Positions 8,866 to 18,464 of a DNA stretch of 64,000 nt are shown here, in pieces (positions within the stretch are counted from its first letter, which is position 1; each line of letters starts with the position of its first letter). The DNA lies in assembly GCF_000407605.1 (NCBI RefSeq), contig NZ_ASWO01000006.1, positions 35,766-99,765 of the forward strand, given 5' to 3'. Made by a program: the position numbers and the translations under genes. The DNA is from Enterococcus sulfureus ATCC 49903. GTDB lineage: Bacteria; Bacillota; Bacilli; Lactobacillales; Enterococcaceae. The notes under the pieces are model-generated. The model worked only from the letters and a program-made list of their open reading frames with translations, searched no databases and was not told where the DNA came from.

Positions 8866-9843
8866 ATGGTAGTAAAACTAACCGACGTTGCAAAAAAAGC
8901 CGGTGTTTCACCAACAACAGTATCTAGAGTCATCAATAATTATGGCTCATTAAGTCAAAAAACGATCCAAAAAGTACACGAAGCGATGAAAGAACTAAAT
9001 TATCAACCAAACTCTTTAGCACGTTCTTTACAAGGAAAAAAAACCCAATTAATTGGGTTAGTTTTCCCCACTGTCGCCAATCCTTTTTTTGGAGAATTGG
9101 TCGAATTACTAGAGACAAAGTTATTTACACGTGGTTATAAAACAATCTTATGCGATTGTGCACACAATAGTGAAAAAGAACGAAGCTATTTAAATATGCT
9201 TCATGCCAATAAAGTAGATGGAATCATTGCAGGCGCGCATAATTTAGGGATCGAAGAATATAAAGAACTCGATTTACCCGTTGTATCTTTTGATCGCTAT
9301 TTAGCAGATGGGATTCCTATTGTAGGTAGTGACAATTTATATGGTGGTTATCTTGCAACAGAAACCCTTTATCAGCAAGGGGCTAAAGAGATTGCAATCG
9401 TTACAGGTAGTCTTTCTTCTAATTCACCAACAAATGACCGTCTGCTTGGCTATCAAGAATTTATTGAAAAGTACGATTTGACTGAACACGTTTATCGTTT
9501 TGCTGAATTTGAATCTTCACCTGCCTTAAAGTTAAGAAAGCTAAGAACAATCTTACTCAATCGCGATTTTGATGCACTTTTTTGTACGGATGACCTTACC
9601 GCACTACTCGTTGCCAACCTTTGTCGTGAACTACACCTTTCGATTCCAGAAGATCTACGTTTGATTGGATATGATGGAACGAAAATGATCCAAACCTATT
9701 TCCCCCATCTTATGACGATTGCTCAACCGATGGAAGAAATGGCCGACTTGTTGATCGAGTTATTGCTTTGTCGTATTTTAACACCTGAAAAACCTTTGGA
9801 TTCACTCTATGTTTTACCTGGTAAACTTATCCATCAAATATAA
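8866..9843 (+). CDS. scrR: LacI-family sucrose operon repressor
   Basis: A 325-residue LacI/GalR regulator. The N-terminal helix-turn-helix and hinge (LTDVAKKAGVSPTTVSRVIN, then NYQPNSLARSLQGKKT) occupy about residues 3-60. A periplasmic-binding-protein-like effector domain follows (IGLVFPTVANPFFGELV onward). It lies directly behind scrB with a GAGGGAG site and ends at a bidirectional terminator. It probably represses both divergent scr promoters through the two TGTCAAACGTTT-type operators and responds to a sucrose-derived ligand (family knowledge; not tested here). Confidence 0.9.
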   Translation: MVVKLTDVAKKAGVSPTTVSRVINNYGSLSQKTIQKVHEAMKELNYQPNSLARSLQGKKTQLIGLVFPTVANPFFGELVELLETKLFTRGYKTILCDCAHNSEKERSYLNMLHANKVDGIIAGAHNLGIEEYKELDLPVVSFDRYLADGIPIVGSDNLYGGYLATETLYQQGAKEIAIVTGSLSSNSPTNDRLLGYQEFIEKYDLTEHVYRFAEFESSPALKLRKLRTILLNRDFDALFCTDDLTALLVANLCRELHLSIPEDLRLIGYDGTKMIQTYFPHLMTIAQPMEEMADLLIELLLCRILTPEKPLDSLYVLPGKLIHQI

Positions 9844-9876
9844 AAAAGGAAAGACTCGATCGAGTCTTTCCTTTTT
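9843..9876. terminator. Bidirectional terminator between scrR and the alpha-galactosidase gene
   Basis: Perfect inverted repeat (AAAAAGGAAAGACTCGA and complement) with A-runs and T-runs on both sides, serving two convergent transcripts. Confidence 0.9.
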
Positions 9877-12059
9877 TATATTGCTTTAATATGAAATAAA
9901 ATACTTTGAAAATCGCCAATTTGTGGTAGTGGTACATAAAGTCCCATCTGCATCAATTCATCTCCATAGAGTATTTGTTCATTATTGACTTGATAGCGTT
10001 TGGTTGGATCCAATGCCGTAAATTTTAGAACATGCAACGGTTCTGAAGGTTCGATCAACCCTCTATAATAATACGCGATTGCTTCAGTCTTCTCTTGATT
10101 TACGACCATAAACGCTGCATCTTTTTGTTCAAATGGACTCACTAACCGATAAAAAGCTCCGTATTGTAATAATTGACGATGCTCTTTATAAAATGCGATG
10201 GCTTCAGCTAATTCTGCTTTTTCAGATTGTGCTAAAGCCGTTAAATCTAGTTCTAGTCCAAAAATCCCACACATCGCGACATCCCGACGAAACGCAAGCG
10301 ATGTATAACGACCCGTTTGATGATTCGGAACTGCTGAAATATGAGCGCCCATTGTGGATGGTGGAAAAAGTTGACTTGTTCCATATTGGATTTTTAATCG
10401 TTCATACGCATCCGTATCATCACTTGTCCAAATTTGAGGCGTATAATACAACATCCCAGCATCAAATCGACCTCCACCGCCAGAGCAGCCTTCAATCATG
10501 ACCTCAGGATAGGCTACACACAATCGTTCTAATAATGCATACACTCCTAGAATATAGCGATGGAAAAACTCACCTTGACGATCATATGCTAAACTTGTGC
10601 TGTACGCTTCAGTAATATTTCGGTTCATATCCCATTTGATATAGTCGATTTGCGTTTGATCTAAGATAGCCGCAATCGCATCAAATAAATAATCTTGCAC
10701 TTCAGGATTGGCCAAGTCTAGTACATATTGACTACGACTTAATGAACGTTTGCGTTGTGGTGTTTGAATCGCCCAATTTGGATGGTGTGCAAACAACTCG
10801 CTTTTCTCAGAAATCATTTCAGGTTCAAACCATAAGCCAAATTGCATCTCATGAGCATGTGCATAATCGGATACTCCAGCTAAGCCTTTAGTCAATTTCG
10901 TAGTATTCACTTGCCAGTCGCCAAGTGAAGTCTGATCATCTTCACGCTTGCCAAACCACCCATCGTCTAAAACAAACAATTCGACACCAAGTAGGCTCGC
11001 TTCATCAATTAAGGTCTCTAAGCGCTCCTGATTAAAATCAAAGTACGTGGCTTCCCAATTATTGATCAAAACCGGACGTGGTGTTTTTTTAAATGGTGAA
11101 CGAATCACATGTTCTTCAAAAAAGCGATGAAATTGCTGCGACAACTCGTTTAACCCTTGAGCACTATAGGCCATAATGGCTTCTGGTGTAGTAAACGTTT
11201 CTTCAGGTTGTAGTGTCCACAAAAATTTATCTGGATTGATTCCCATGGTAACACGCACCTGATCATACGCGTCTTTTTCAATCATCGATTGATGATTCCC
11301 GCTATAGAGTAAACAAAATCCAAATGCTTCACCTTGAAATTCGGTTGTTTGTGGCGTTAACAAGGTAAAAGAAGGATGATGAAAGTGACTACTAGCACCT
11401 CTTGTACTCGCAATTTTTTTGACTCCACTTGTAATGGTTTCACGAATAATCATACGTTCACGTGCCCAAGCTCCACTTAGATGCTGCAACTGTCCTGGTG
11501 AAGTCGCAAAATCAAATGCTAGACTTGCCGCTTGTTGTAGTTTTACAACAGCTTGACTACGATTAGTGATTTTCACTGAACGTGCAATCACATCCATATG
11601 TTGAAACACGGTATACATTAATGCAATGTCAATTTCTTTAACGGGATCTTTGAGATAGATCACGAGTGTTTTTGCTTCATCTTTTTGTGCAAAAGATTGT
11701 GGCAATCCCATCAACTCTGGTTTTGTTGTTACTATTTCATAACGATCAAACACCAATTGCGTGACTTGACTACCATCTGCGAATTCTAGCGCTAACGCTG
11801 GTTCCCTAAAATCACCGCTACCATTTGTTGGATACTCTTGTAATAAAGTATCTAAAGAAAAGAAACGATCTGTCGTTTCCGCTGGATTTGGTGAAAATGA
11901 GCGGTCAAGTCTAGGGTAGCGAAAGTGTCCTGAGTAATGTTTGATTGCTTTTCCATAATAAATTTGTGCCAATTGTCCAAATTCTTCGACCTGAAAAAGA
12001 TAACTGATTCGGCCATTTGTTAAATGAAATGTGTTATTTTGTTCTGTAATCATCACCAT
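9876..12059 (-). CDS. aga: Alpha-galactosidase (GH36)
   Basis: Hydrolyses terminal alpha-1,6-galactose from raffinose, melibiose or stachyose-type sugars in the cytoplasm. About 727 residues: N-terminal beta-sandwich, then the catalytic barrel with VLDDGWFGKRED, the nucleophile Asp in DYIKWDMNR (about D477), EGCSGGGGRFD, and the acid/base region TSDDTDAYERL. A longer frame reaches GTG 12095, but the GGGTAGGAG site is 7 bases from ATG 12059 (MVMITEQ) and only 1 base from ATG 12065, so I prefer 12059. It is the last gene of the ABC importer operon. Confidence 0.9.
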   Translation of the reverse strand: MVMITEQNNTFHLTNGRISYLFQVEEFGQLAQIYYGKAIKHYSGHFRYPRLDRSFSPNPAETTDRFFSLDTLLQEYPTNGSGDFREPALALEFADGSQVTQLVFDRYEIVTTKPELMGLPQSFAQKDEAKTLVIYLKDPVKEIDIALMYTVFQHMDVIARSVKITNRSQAVVKLQQAASLAFDFATSPGQLQHLSGAWARERMIIRETITSGVKKIASTRGASSHFHHPSFTLLTPQTTEFQGEAFGFCLLYSGNHQSMIEKDAYDQVRVTMGINPDKFLWTLQPEETFTTPEAIMAYSAQGLNELSQQFHRFFEEHVIRSPFKKTPRPVLINNWEATYFDFNQERLETLIDEASLLGVELFVLDDGWFGKREDDQTSLGDWQVNTTKLTKGLAGVSDYAHAHEMQFGLWFEPEMISEKSELFAHHPNWAIQTPQRKRSLSRSQYVLDLANPEVQDYLFDAIAAILDQTQIDYIKWDMNRNITEAYSTSLAYDRQGEFFHRYILGVYALLERLCVAYPEVMIEGCSGGGGRFDAGMLYYTPQIWTSDDTDAYERLKIQYGTSQLFPPSTMGAHISAVPNHQTGRYTSLAFRRDVAMCGIFGLELDLTALAQSEKAELAEAIAFYKEHRQLLQYGAFYRLVSPFEQKDAAFMVVNQEKTEAIAYYYRGLIEPSEPLHVLKFTALDPTKRYQVNNEQILYGDELMQMGLYVPLPQIGDFQSILFHIKAI

Positions 12060-12081
12060 ACTCATACTCCTACCCTTATTT

Positions 12082-12912
12082 TTATTTAACTGCACCTAGC
12101 ATCCCTTGTACGAATTGTTTTTGTAAGACAAAGAAAATGATTGCAGTTGGAATTGTGGCTACGACAATACTCGTCATCATCATACCATAATCTGGTGTAT
12201 AGGATGCGCCCATCACCGATAAGGCGAGTGGTACTGTACGTTTCGTTGGTGATTGTAACGCAACCAATGGCCATAAATAATTGTTCCAGCTATTCATAAA
12301 TGTAATAATGGCTGCTGCTGCATAGGTATTTTTTGCAGCTGGCATATAAATACGAAAGAAAATTTGCCACTCATTTAGTCCATCGATTCGTGCCGCTTCA
12401 ACTAAATCTTTAGGAAATGCCTTAATATTTTGACGGAAAAAGAAAATTAAAAAGGCGGTACAGATACTTGGAATGATCACAGATGCTAAAGAATCCAGTC
12501 CTAAAAATTTAAACGGTGTTCCATTTAATTTGCTAAACATCGTGTACAATGGGATCATCAAAGCAGAAAATGGGACCATCATTGACAATAATAAAATATT
12601 AAAAATAAATTCTTTACGTTTACTTTTAAAAATCTCAAATCCATACCCTGCGGCTGAAGATAAGATCAAAGCAAAAATCGTGGTGATGAGCGCAATAATC
12701 GCTGAGTTTTTCAATGAATTTAAAAAACCCACATCATTGGTCAACATATTTTGAATATTGACCATCAACTGGTCGCCTAGCATAAATTTCCCTGCATTGA
12801 TATCAACCGCTTTATTGGTCGTACTCAAAATCATCCATAAAAATGGAAATAATGAAATAATCGAAGCAAAAATGAGGACAATATATTTTACAATCGAGCC
12901 GAATTTTTTCAT
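12082..12912 (-). CDS. msmG: Multiple-sugar ABC transporter permease (MsmG type)
   Basis: Inner-membrane subunit of a carbohydrate importer (CUT1). The 276 residues show six transmembrane segments and the EAA loop EAARIDGLNEWQIFFRIYMP (about 172-191), where the ATPase docks. It follows the MsmF-type partner with a 1-base gap and precedes the alpha-galactosidase. No ATP-binding subunit is encoded in the locus; in related bacteria a shared MsmK-type ATPase serves several importers (family knowledge). The likely cargo is raffinose or melibiose-type alpha-galactosides, inferred from the linked enzyme. Confidence 0.88.
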   Translation of the reverse strand: MKKFGSIVKYIVLIFASIISLFPFLWMILSTTNKAVDINAGKFMLGDQLMVNIQNMLTNDVGFLNSLKNSAIIALITTIFALILSSAAGYGFEIFKSKRKEFIFNILLLSMMVPFSALMIPLYTMFSKLNGTPFKFLGLDSLASVIIPSICTAFLIFFFRQNIKAFPKDLVEAARIDGLNEWQIFFRIYMPAAKNTYAAAAIITFMNSWNNYLWPLVALQSPTKRTVPLALSVMGASYTPDYGMMMTSIVVATIPTAIIFFVLQKQFVQGMLGAVK

Positions 12913-12913
12913 G

Positions 12914-13786
12914 TTATTTCTCCTCCTTTAAAACCATACGTTGAATTAGTGATAATAAAACAATAAAGAAGACGATTACAAATGAAACCGCTGCTGCATA
13001 GCCAAAGTCTGGCGTAAAGCGGAAGCTCAAATTATAAATATATTGTGATAACGTAGTCGTTCCGTTTGCTGGTCCACCTTTGGTAATATTTTGAACTTCA
13101 TCAAATAATTGCAATGTTCCAATCGTTGAGGTAATCGTCGTAAATAAAATAATGGGTTTTAAATTCGGAATCGTAATTTTAAAGAATTGTTGGATTTTTG
13201 ACGCACCATCGATTTCAGCTGCTTCATAAATCTCATTGTCGATATTTTGCATCCCAGAAATATAAAAAATCATGTTGTATCCTGTCCAGCGCCATGTAAT
13301 CGAGACAATGATCAAAATCTTAGCCCATAAAGAATCGGTTAACCAAGGAATTGCTTGGTCGATCCAGCCTAGGCTTAACAACATATTATTTACAAATCCA
13401 TTGGTTGCAAATAAGCTTTTGATAATCAATGAATACGAGACCAACGACGTAATCGCAGGTAAGAATAAAGCCGTTCTAAAAAAACCTTTAAACTTTAATT
13501 TACGATCATTCAGTAATTGTGCAAAAATCAATCCTAAAAATAGCATAATCGGTACTTGAATGATTAAATAAATAAACGTATTCACAAATGCCTTTCGAAA
13601 CGTTGTATCGGTAAACATCCGTTTGTAATTGTCGATGCCGTTAAAGGTCATCGCAGTCGGTGCACCCGTTTGAAACGAGCGAATCAATGCAAAAATCATT
13701 GGTACAAAGACAACTAATGAAATCAAAATAATCGGTAGTAAAATAAAACTGCGGCCGTTACTTTTACGTGTGGTTTTTTGTTCCAT
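12914..13786 (-). CDS. msmF: Multiple-sugar ABC transporter permease (MsmF type)
   Basis: The 290-residue partner permease of MsmG, with six predicted membrane helices starting at FILLPIILISLVVFVPMIF and the EAA loop IYEAAEIDGASKIQQFFKIT (about 183-203). It is separated from the binding-protein gene upstream by 61 bases that contain a strong stem-loop without a U-tract, so lower expression than the binding protein is likely. The start is ATG 13786 behind a GGGGGATAT sequence. Confidence 0.88.
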   Translation of the reverse strand: MEQKTTRKSNGRSFILLPIILISLVVFVPMIFALIRSFQTGAPTAMTFNGIDNYKRMFTDTTFRKAFVNTFIYLIIQVPIMLFLGLIFAQLLNDRKLKFKGFFRTALFLPAITSLVSYSLIIKSLFATNGFVNNMLLSLGWIDQAIPWLTDSLWAKILIIVSITWRWTGYNMIFYISGMQNIDNEIYEAAEIDGASKIQQFFKITIPNLKPIILFTTITSTIGTLQLFDEVQNITKGGPANGTTTLSQYIYNLSFRFTPDFGYAAAVSFVIVFFIVLLSLIQRMVLKEEK

Positions 13787-13819
13787 GATATATCCCCCTA
13801 TTATCCCCTATATGTATAA

Positions 13820-13841
13820 GAGAGTAGGCAAGCCTACTCTC
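13820..13841 (-). other. Intercistronic stem-loop between binding-protein and permease genes
   Basis: Perfect 10-base stem GAGAGTAGGC/GCCTACTCTC with an AA turn, directly after the msmE stop. On the minus strand it is followed by TTATACATATAGG, not a U-tract, so it is more likely a 3' stability element or weak attenuator than a full terminator. Confidence 0.6.
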
Positions 13842-13847
13842 AAAAGT

Positions 13848-15137
13848 TTATTGTTTTACACTTGCTTCCACTTGTTTTTGTGCATCTTTTAAGACTTTAT
13901 CGATATCATCGCCATTGATGATTTGTTGGGCATATTCTGACATCACTGTTTCGATCGCATACGTATCTTGACCATAGTTGACTGCAGGTACATCATTCAT
14001 CCAAGTTGAGAAGTCAGCATATACTTTTTGATCCCCATAAAATTCTACTGGCTCTTGGTAAATCGGTGTTTCTTTCGCAGCTTTTAAGGTACTTACTAAT
14101 CCGATTTCTTTTGTCAATGTTTCCATCAATGGTTTGCTACTTGCAAAAGTATCTTTCATAAAGGCTTTTGCTTTTTCTGTGTCACCCACACCTTTTAGTA
14201 CATACCAGCTTGAACCACCTAAGTTAGAGGCATTAGCTGAACCTTTAATATCACTTAATTTTGGTGTTGGTGCAATATGCCATTTTCCAGTTTGATCTTC
14301 AGCTTGTTTGATCGAGCTAGAGTACCAAGAACCTGTTACTGTAGAGGCTACTTTTCCAGTATTCACTGCTTCAACTCCAGCATCCCATCCAGCTACTGGT
14401 TCAGAAATGCCATCTTTGATTAAAGAAGCAAAAACTTTTAACCCAGCTTTTAGTGCATCGTTATTTTCGATATCGACTTTACCATCTTTATCGGTATACC
14501 AAGAGCCTGCTGATTGCATCATGACACGAACTAATCCTAGATCACTTGGGTCAACCGTTAGCATCGCTTTTCCTGTTTTTTCTTTCACATCTTTTGCGAT
14601 TTTAATGTAGTCATCCCACGTGATATCTTTCAACGCATCTTCTTCATATCCCGCTTCTTTTAATAAGTCCGAACGATAGTACATTCCTGTTACACCACTA
14701 TCAAATGGAATTCCATATACTTTGCCATCATTTGAGATCGATGGGAATTTATATTCTGCAAAATCGTCTTTTTTCACAATATCACTTAGATCTTCAAAAG
14801 CATCTGGATACGATTTCAAAAATCCTTGTGCACGATAATCTTCAATCAAAACAATACTTGGTAACCCATCTTTATTATTTGCACTCAATGCGGTATTTAA
14901 TTTTTGTACAACATCTTCTTGCGAACTAGAGACGATTTTTAGATTTTCTTTATCTGGTTCATAGACTTTATCTGCTTCTTCTAATGCTTTAATATTATAC
15001 GTTGGATCCCACGCCCAAGCCACTAATTCAGAATTGTCTTTTTTGCCACTATCACTTGTTTTGTCATCCCCATTGCTACAAGCGGCTAGTAAAAATACTG
15101 AACTTCCTAGCAGCGACCACTTAATAAAATTTTTCAT
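13848..15137 (-). CDS. msmE: Sugar ABC transporter substrate-binding lipoprotein (MsmE type)
   Basis: Extracellular solute-binding protein (family 1) of 429 residues. The signal peptide MKNFIKWSLLGSSVFLLAAC ends in a lipobox with the lipid-modified Cys at residue 20, followed by a Ser/Asp/Lys-rich spacer. The mature part has typical CUT1 features (LVAWAWDPTYN, GIPFDSGVTGMYYRSDLLKEAG, GSWYSSSIK). It is the first gene of the operon msmE-msmF-msmG-aga, divergent from a two-component system. A consensus cre box lies upstream. The cargo is probably alpha-galactosides (context inference). Confidence 0.88.
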   Translation of the reverse strand: MKNFIKWSLLGSSVFLLAACSNGDDKTSDSGKKDNSELVAWAWDPTYNIKALEEADKVYEPDKENLKIVSSSQEDVVQKLNTALSANNKDGLPSIVLIEDYRAQGFLKSYPDAFEDLSDIVKKDDFAEYKFPSISNDGKVYGIPFDSGVTGMYYRSDLLKEAGYEEDALKDITWDDYIKIAKDVKEKTGKAMLTVDPSDLGLVRVMMQSAGSWYTDKDGKVDIENNDALKAGLKVFASLIKDGISEPVAGWDAGVEAVNTGKVASTVTGSWYSSSIKQAEDQTGKWHIAPTPKLSDIKGSANASNLGGSSWYVLKGVGDTEKAKAFMKDTFASSKPLMETLTKEIGLVSTLKAAKETPIYQEPVEFYGDQKVYADFSTWMNDVPAVNYGQDTYAIETVMSEYAQQIINGDDIDKVLKDAQKQVEASVKQ

Positions 15138-15201
15138 GCTTACTTCCCCCTTTACTTTGTGAATTCATGATATACTAAATAACACACATTTTTAATACTT
15201 T

Positions 15202-15215
15202 TGTTAACGCTTTCA
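15202..15215 (-). promoter_or_regulatory. Catabolite-responsive element (cre)
   Basis: TGAAAGCGTTAACA on the minus strand matches the CcpA consensus TGWAARCGYTWNCW at every position. It sits 65 bases before msmE and 57 bases before the response regulator gene, so CcpA could act on both. Confidence 0.8.
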
Positions 15216-15271
15216 AAAATAATACAAAAACATAAAATATTTACCAATTTGAACAGAAAGAAGGATGCTTT

Positions 15272-16741
15272 GTGAAGCGACTATTGATTGTAGACGATGA
15301 AAATGAATTACGCAACGCAATGATTGATTTAATTCCTTGGGAACAATACGGCTATAATGTAATCGGAGCTGTCGAAAATGGTGAACAAGCAGTAGACTTA
15401 CTCGAACAACACCCGATTGATTTACTGATTACAGACTTAATTATGCCAAAAATGGATGGATTACAATTGATTCAGCAGGCAAAGCGCATCCAACCAACCT
15501 TACATATTTTGATTTTAAGCAACTATAGTGAGTTTGATTATGTCAAACAAGCCCTACAATTAGGCGCATCAGATTACTTGCTTAAGGCTTCTTTCTCAGA
15601 AAAAGAAATCGCACCTTTATTGACGCGTTTTAATCAAGACACACCTAACTTACTCGTCTCACATTCCGCAGAAATGCAAGTGAAATTATTGTTGACGACA
15701 AGTGCTGTCAATAGTGATCAACATGCTTTTTTTTCGAGGTTCCAAACCAAACGTCCTTTATTACTTGTAGCAAAAGTAACCAAACAACCGGAAAAATTCA
15801 AGCAACCGTTGAAAGAATACTTCGCACAACTTTTTCCAAATACATTGATCGTTTCAGTACTCTTTCAAAAAATGTATCTTTTTTTCATTGATACACCAGC
15901 TGATTCCACTGCGATCAAACGAGTCATCAATACGAATTTCACTTGTCAAAAACAGCTATTCTTTGTAGCTGATTTTATTTCAGACTCAACGCAACTCTCG
16001 ATTCTTTTAATGGAAAAAATTCAACCTAAGCTTGATTTTGGTTTCGCTTTAGAAGACACTCAACTATTATTTGTTGACGATTCTGTAGCATTTGACGCGA
16101 TTCCAAATTTTCCTAAGCAAACCTTTAAACATTATTTTGCTGTAGATGATCCTATTGGGGGAATTGAATTTTTACTTGATCATCTGTTGCATTTACGACA
16201 TCTTGTACTATCTGAGATGCAAGTAAAAGAACATTTTTCGTATTTACTATTTGCACTCATCAATGAATTAGAACAACTCAATTTCACTTCTCAAGAGTTG
16301 GCCTTAATAAAATTAGAATTTTTACAAGAAATGAATCTAGCTCAAACAAAACTGACAATGATCGATGGTTTTTCAACACGATTACGTCAACTAATAGACA
16401 TTTTTCGTTCAAGAGAACAAGAAGCCAACTTACCTTTTCACGAAATTTCAGATTATCTATATCGCAATACACATCGTCAAGTCACCTTGAAGGAATTAGC
16501 CGAGCAATTTCATTACAATTACAGCTACCTATCGTCACTTTTCGCTCAAGTCGTTCATATGAATTTTACCGAGTATTTGACAGAGCTTCGTATTAAACGT
16601 GCAAAAGATCTACTTGATCAAGCAAGTTTAACGATTTCTGAAGTAGCTGAAGCAGTCGGATTTTCAGATATTAGTTATTTTTCTAAAGTATTTAAAAAAC
16701 GAACAGGTCAAACACCTAGTCAATATAAACGGGGAATTTAA
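15272..16741 (+). CDS. Response regulator, YesN/AraC type
   Basis: A 489-residue response regulator. The N-terminal receiver domain (1-120) starts at GTG 15272 (MKRLLIVDDENELRN) and has the phospho-acceptor D55 in LLITDLIMPKMDG. A long middle domain follows, and a C-terminal AraC-type double helix-turn-helix (about 385-489, HYNYSYLSSLFAQVVHMNFTEYL, then ISEVAEAVGFSDISYFSKVFKKRTGQTPSQYK). It overlaps no gene and is followed after one base by its kinase. Divergent placement from msmEFG-aga suggests it activates that operon. Confidence 0.88.
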   Translation: MKRLLIVDDENELRNAMIDLIPWEQYGYNVIGAVENGEQAVDLLEQHPIDLLITDLIMPKMDGLQLIQQAKRIQPTLHILILSNYSEFDYVKQALQLGASDYLLKASFSEKEIAPLLTRFNQDTPNLLVSHSAEMQVKLLLTTSAVNSDQHAFFSRFQTKRPLLLVAKVTKQPEKFKQPLKEYFAQLFPNTLIVSVLFQKMYLFFIDTPADSTAIKRVINTNFTCQKQLFFVADFISDSTQLSILLMEKIQPKLDFGFALEDTQLLFVDDSVAFDAIPNFPKQTFKHYFAVDDPIGGIEFLLDHLLHLRHLVLSEMQVKEHFSYLLFALINELEQLNFTSQELALIKLEFLQEMNLAQTKLTMIDGFSTRLRQLIDIFRSREQEANLPFHEISDYLYRNTHRQVTLKELAEQFHYNYSYLSSLFAQVVHMNFTEYLTELRIKRAKDLLDQASLTISEVAEAVGFSDISYFSKVFKKRTGQTPSQYKRGI

Positions 16742-16742
16742 T

Positions 16743-18437
16743 ATGGTCCAATGGTATAAAAAAAATGAATTATTCGTTCAGTTCTTTCTGCTTTTTTTAG
16801 TTAGTATTTTAGTCGTTGCACTGATCAGTGTCCTCATTACATTAAAAAGCGCTGAAAAAGTCTATGTTCAAGCACATACGAAAAGCGTAACCAATAGTAT
16901 CAAAAGAGTACAAGAAGATTACACTAAATTAAACGATAGCATCACCAATCAATTTTTGGAACTCCAAAAAAATCCCTATATCGCTACTTATTTAGTGGAT
17001 AATCCTTTAGATCCGGTTGCTAAGTATCAATTGTTATTTGAATTGACCAAAAGTCTTCAGACAAGTAATTATCTCTATGATAAAATCCCTACTAACTTAT
17101 TATTGGTCAATTTAAAAGGAAAGTTCTTTTCCCAAAATGGTGTCTACCCAATCGACTCTGCGAATGAGTTACAAACACGTTCTTTTTTTGAGGCCACACT
17201 TGCCAAGCCGTATCAGATACATTATCAAAAAATTGATCGTGGTTACTTTTCTTATGTCAAAAATGAAGATGGATTAGTCGTTTCAAAAGCAATTTTTGAT
17301 GACCAAGATCATATTGTTGGGGTTGCTTTACTATTTGTTTCCTCTTCTGATTTTTCTAAATTTTATCGTTCGATTTTCAATGAAGATGTCGATCAAATCG
17401 TTATCTATGATACAAAAAAAACAATGATTACAAGCAATCAATCTAACCAAAAAGCAACAAAGTTAATCGATTTAAACTCAATGATATCTGACGCAAGCTT
17501 GACGATCCAAAATTTCCCCATTGCTACATTTGGATATACCTTGAAATTAGTCACCAATAATCAGGTCGTAGCAAATGAATTATTTTTACAACCCTTGATT
17601 TATAGCTTGCTCGCCTTAATGATCAGCTTGAGTGCTGGAATGGCTTTTTGGTTGATCAAAAAACGAATTCAACCGTTGTATGAGCTAAAAGATCACTTGC
17701 AATCTGTAGCTTATGGAGATTTACCTGCCAAAATACCGGTATCTGGAACACAAGAAATCCGTTCCCTACAAATGGCTTACAACAAAATGCTCGATGATTT
17801 AAACGATTCGTTAACAGAGATTATGGCGCAAGAAGAAATAAAACGGGAAATGGAAATGCGTGCATTACAACTGCAAATCCAACCGCATTTTATTTACAAC
17901 ACACTCACTGCGATTAAATTTCAGATTATGAAACAGGAAAATGACACTGCTGTAGATGCGATCGAGGCATTTACTCGCCTATTGCAATACACGATCGGTC
18001 AAAGCGCTGAAATGATTCCATTAGCAGAAGAATTAGCCATATTAGCAGACTATATTAAAATTTTACAAATGCGTTTTGGTACGCATGTTCATGTTCATGT
18101 ATATCAAGATCTTGTCAGTGACCAATTGATCGTACCAAAACTTTTACTACAACCAATCGTTGAAAATGCCTTTATCCATGCCTTTCCTAATGAACGCGTT
18201 GGACAAATCAATCTCTTGTTATCGGAAACCGATACGCAGCTTAAAATCGAGATCATTGATGACGGAATCGGAATGAAAGAAAAAACAGATCCCCATAAAC
18301 GCTTTTCTGGGATCGGGCTTACAAATATCAAAGAGCGCTTATGGTTAGCGTATAAAGAAAGAGCAAGTTTTTCCCTTACTAGCATCCCAAATCAAGGAAC
18401 AATCGTGTTATTGATCTTACCAAAAAAGAGGGGGTGA
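16743..18437 (+). CDS. Sensor histidine kinase, YesM/LytS-like
   Basis: A 564-residue membrane kinase. Transmembrane helix 1 is at about 12-34, an extracellular sensing domain at 35-283, helix 2 at 284-304, then HAMP (305-357), the His-kinase domain with phosphorylated H382 in LQIQPHFIYNTL, and the ATPase domain with VPKLLLQPIVENAF, DDGIGM and GIGLTNIKERL. This architecture is typical of kinases sensing extracellular sugars, often through a binding protein. It is paired with the preceding response regulator and ends in a bidirectional terminator overlapping its stop. Confidence 0.9.
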   Translation: MVQWYKKNELFVQFFLLFLVSILVVALISVLITLKSAEKVYVQAHTKSVTNSIKRVQEDYTKLNDSITNQFLELQKNPYIATYLVDNPLDPVAKYQLLFELTKSLQTSNYLYDKIPTNLLLVNLKGKFFSQNGVYPIDSANELQTRSFFEATLAKPYQIHYQKIDRGYFSYVKNEDGLVVSKAIFDDQDHIVGVALLFVSSSDFSKFYRSIFNEDVDQIVIYDTKKTMITSNQSNQKATKLIDLNSMISDASLTIQNFPIATFGYTLKLVTNNQVVANELFLQPLIYSLLALMISLSAGMAFWLIKKRIQPLYELKDHLQSVAYGDLPAKIPVSGTQEIRSLQMAYNKMLDDLNDSLTEIMAQEEIKREMEMRALQLQIQPHFIYNTLTAIKFQIMKQENDTAVDAIEAFTRLLQYTIGQSAEMIPLAEELAILADYIKILQMRFGTHVHVHVYQDLVSDQLIVPKLLLQPIVENAFIHAFPNERVGQINLLLSETDTQLKIEIIDDGIGMKEKTDPHKRFSGIGLTNIKERLWLAYKERASFSLTSIPNQGTIVLLILPKKRG

Positions 18438-18464
18438 CAGACTTCTGTCACTCCCTCTTTTTTT
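18422..18464. terminator. Bidirectional terminator, kinase gene / SPFH gene
   Basis: Long stem (AAAAAGAGGGGGTGACAG paired with CTGTCACTCCCTCTTTTT, one mismatch) between convergent genes, with T-runs on both strands. Confidence 0.9.

Noticed and set aside
10133-10501. 122-codon open frame opposite the alpha-galactosidase gene
   Set aside because: Antisense within a conserved GH36 catalytic domain and without a ribosome binding site.
13820-13841. Full terminator between msmE and msmF
   Set aside because: The stem is strong, but the following minus-strand sequence lacks a U-tract and the permease genes need the same promoter; recorded as an intercistronic stem-loop.
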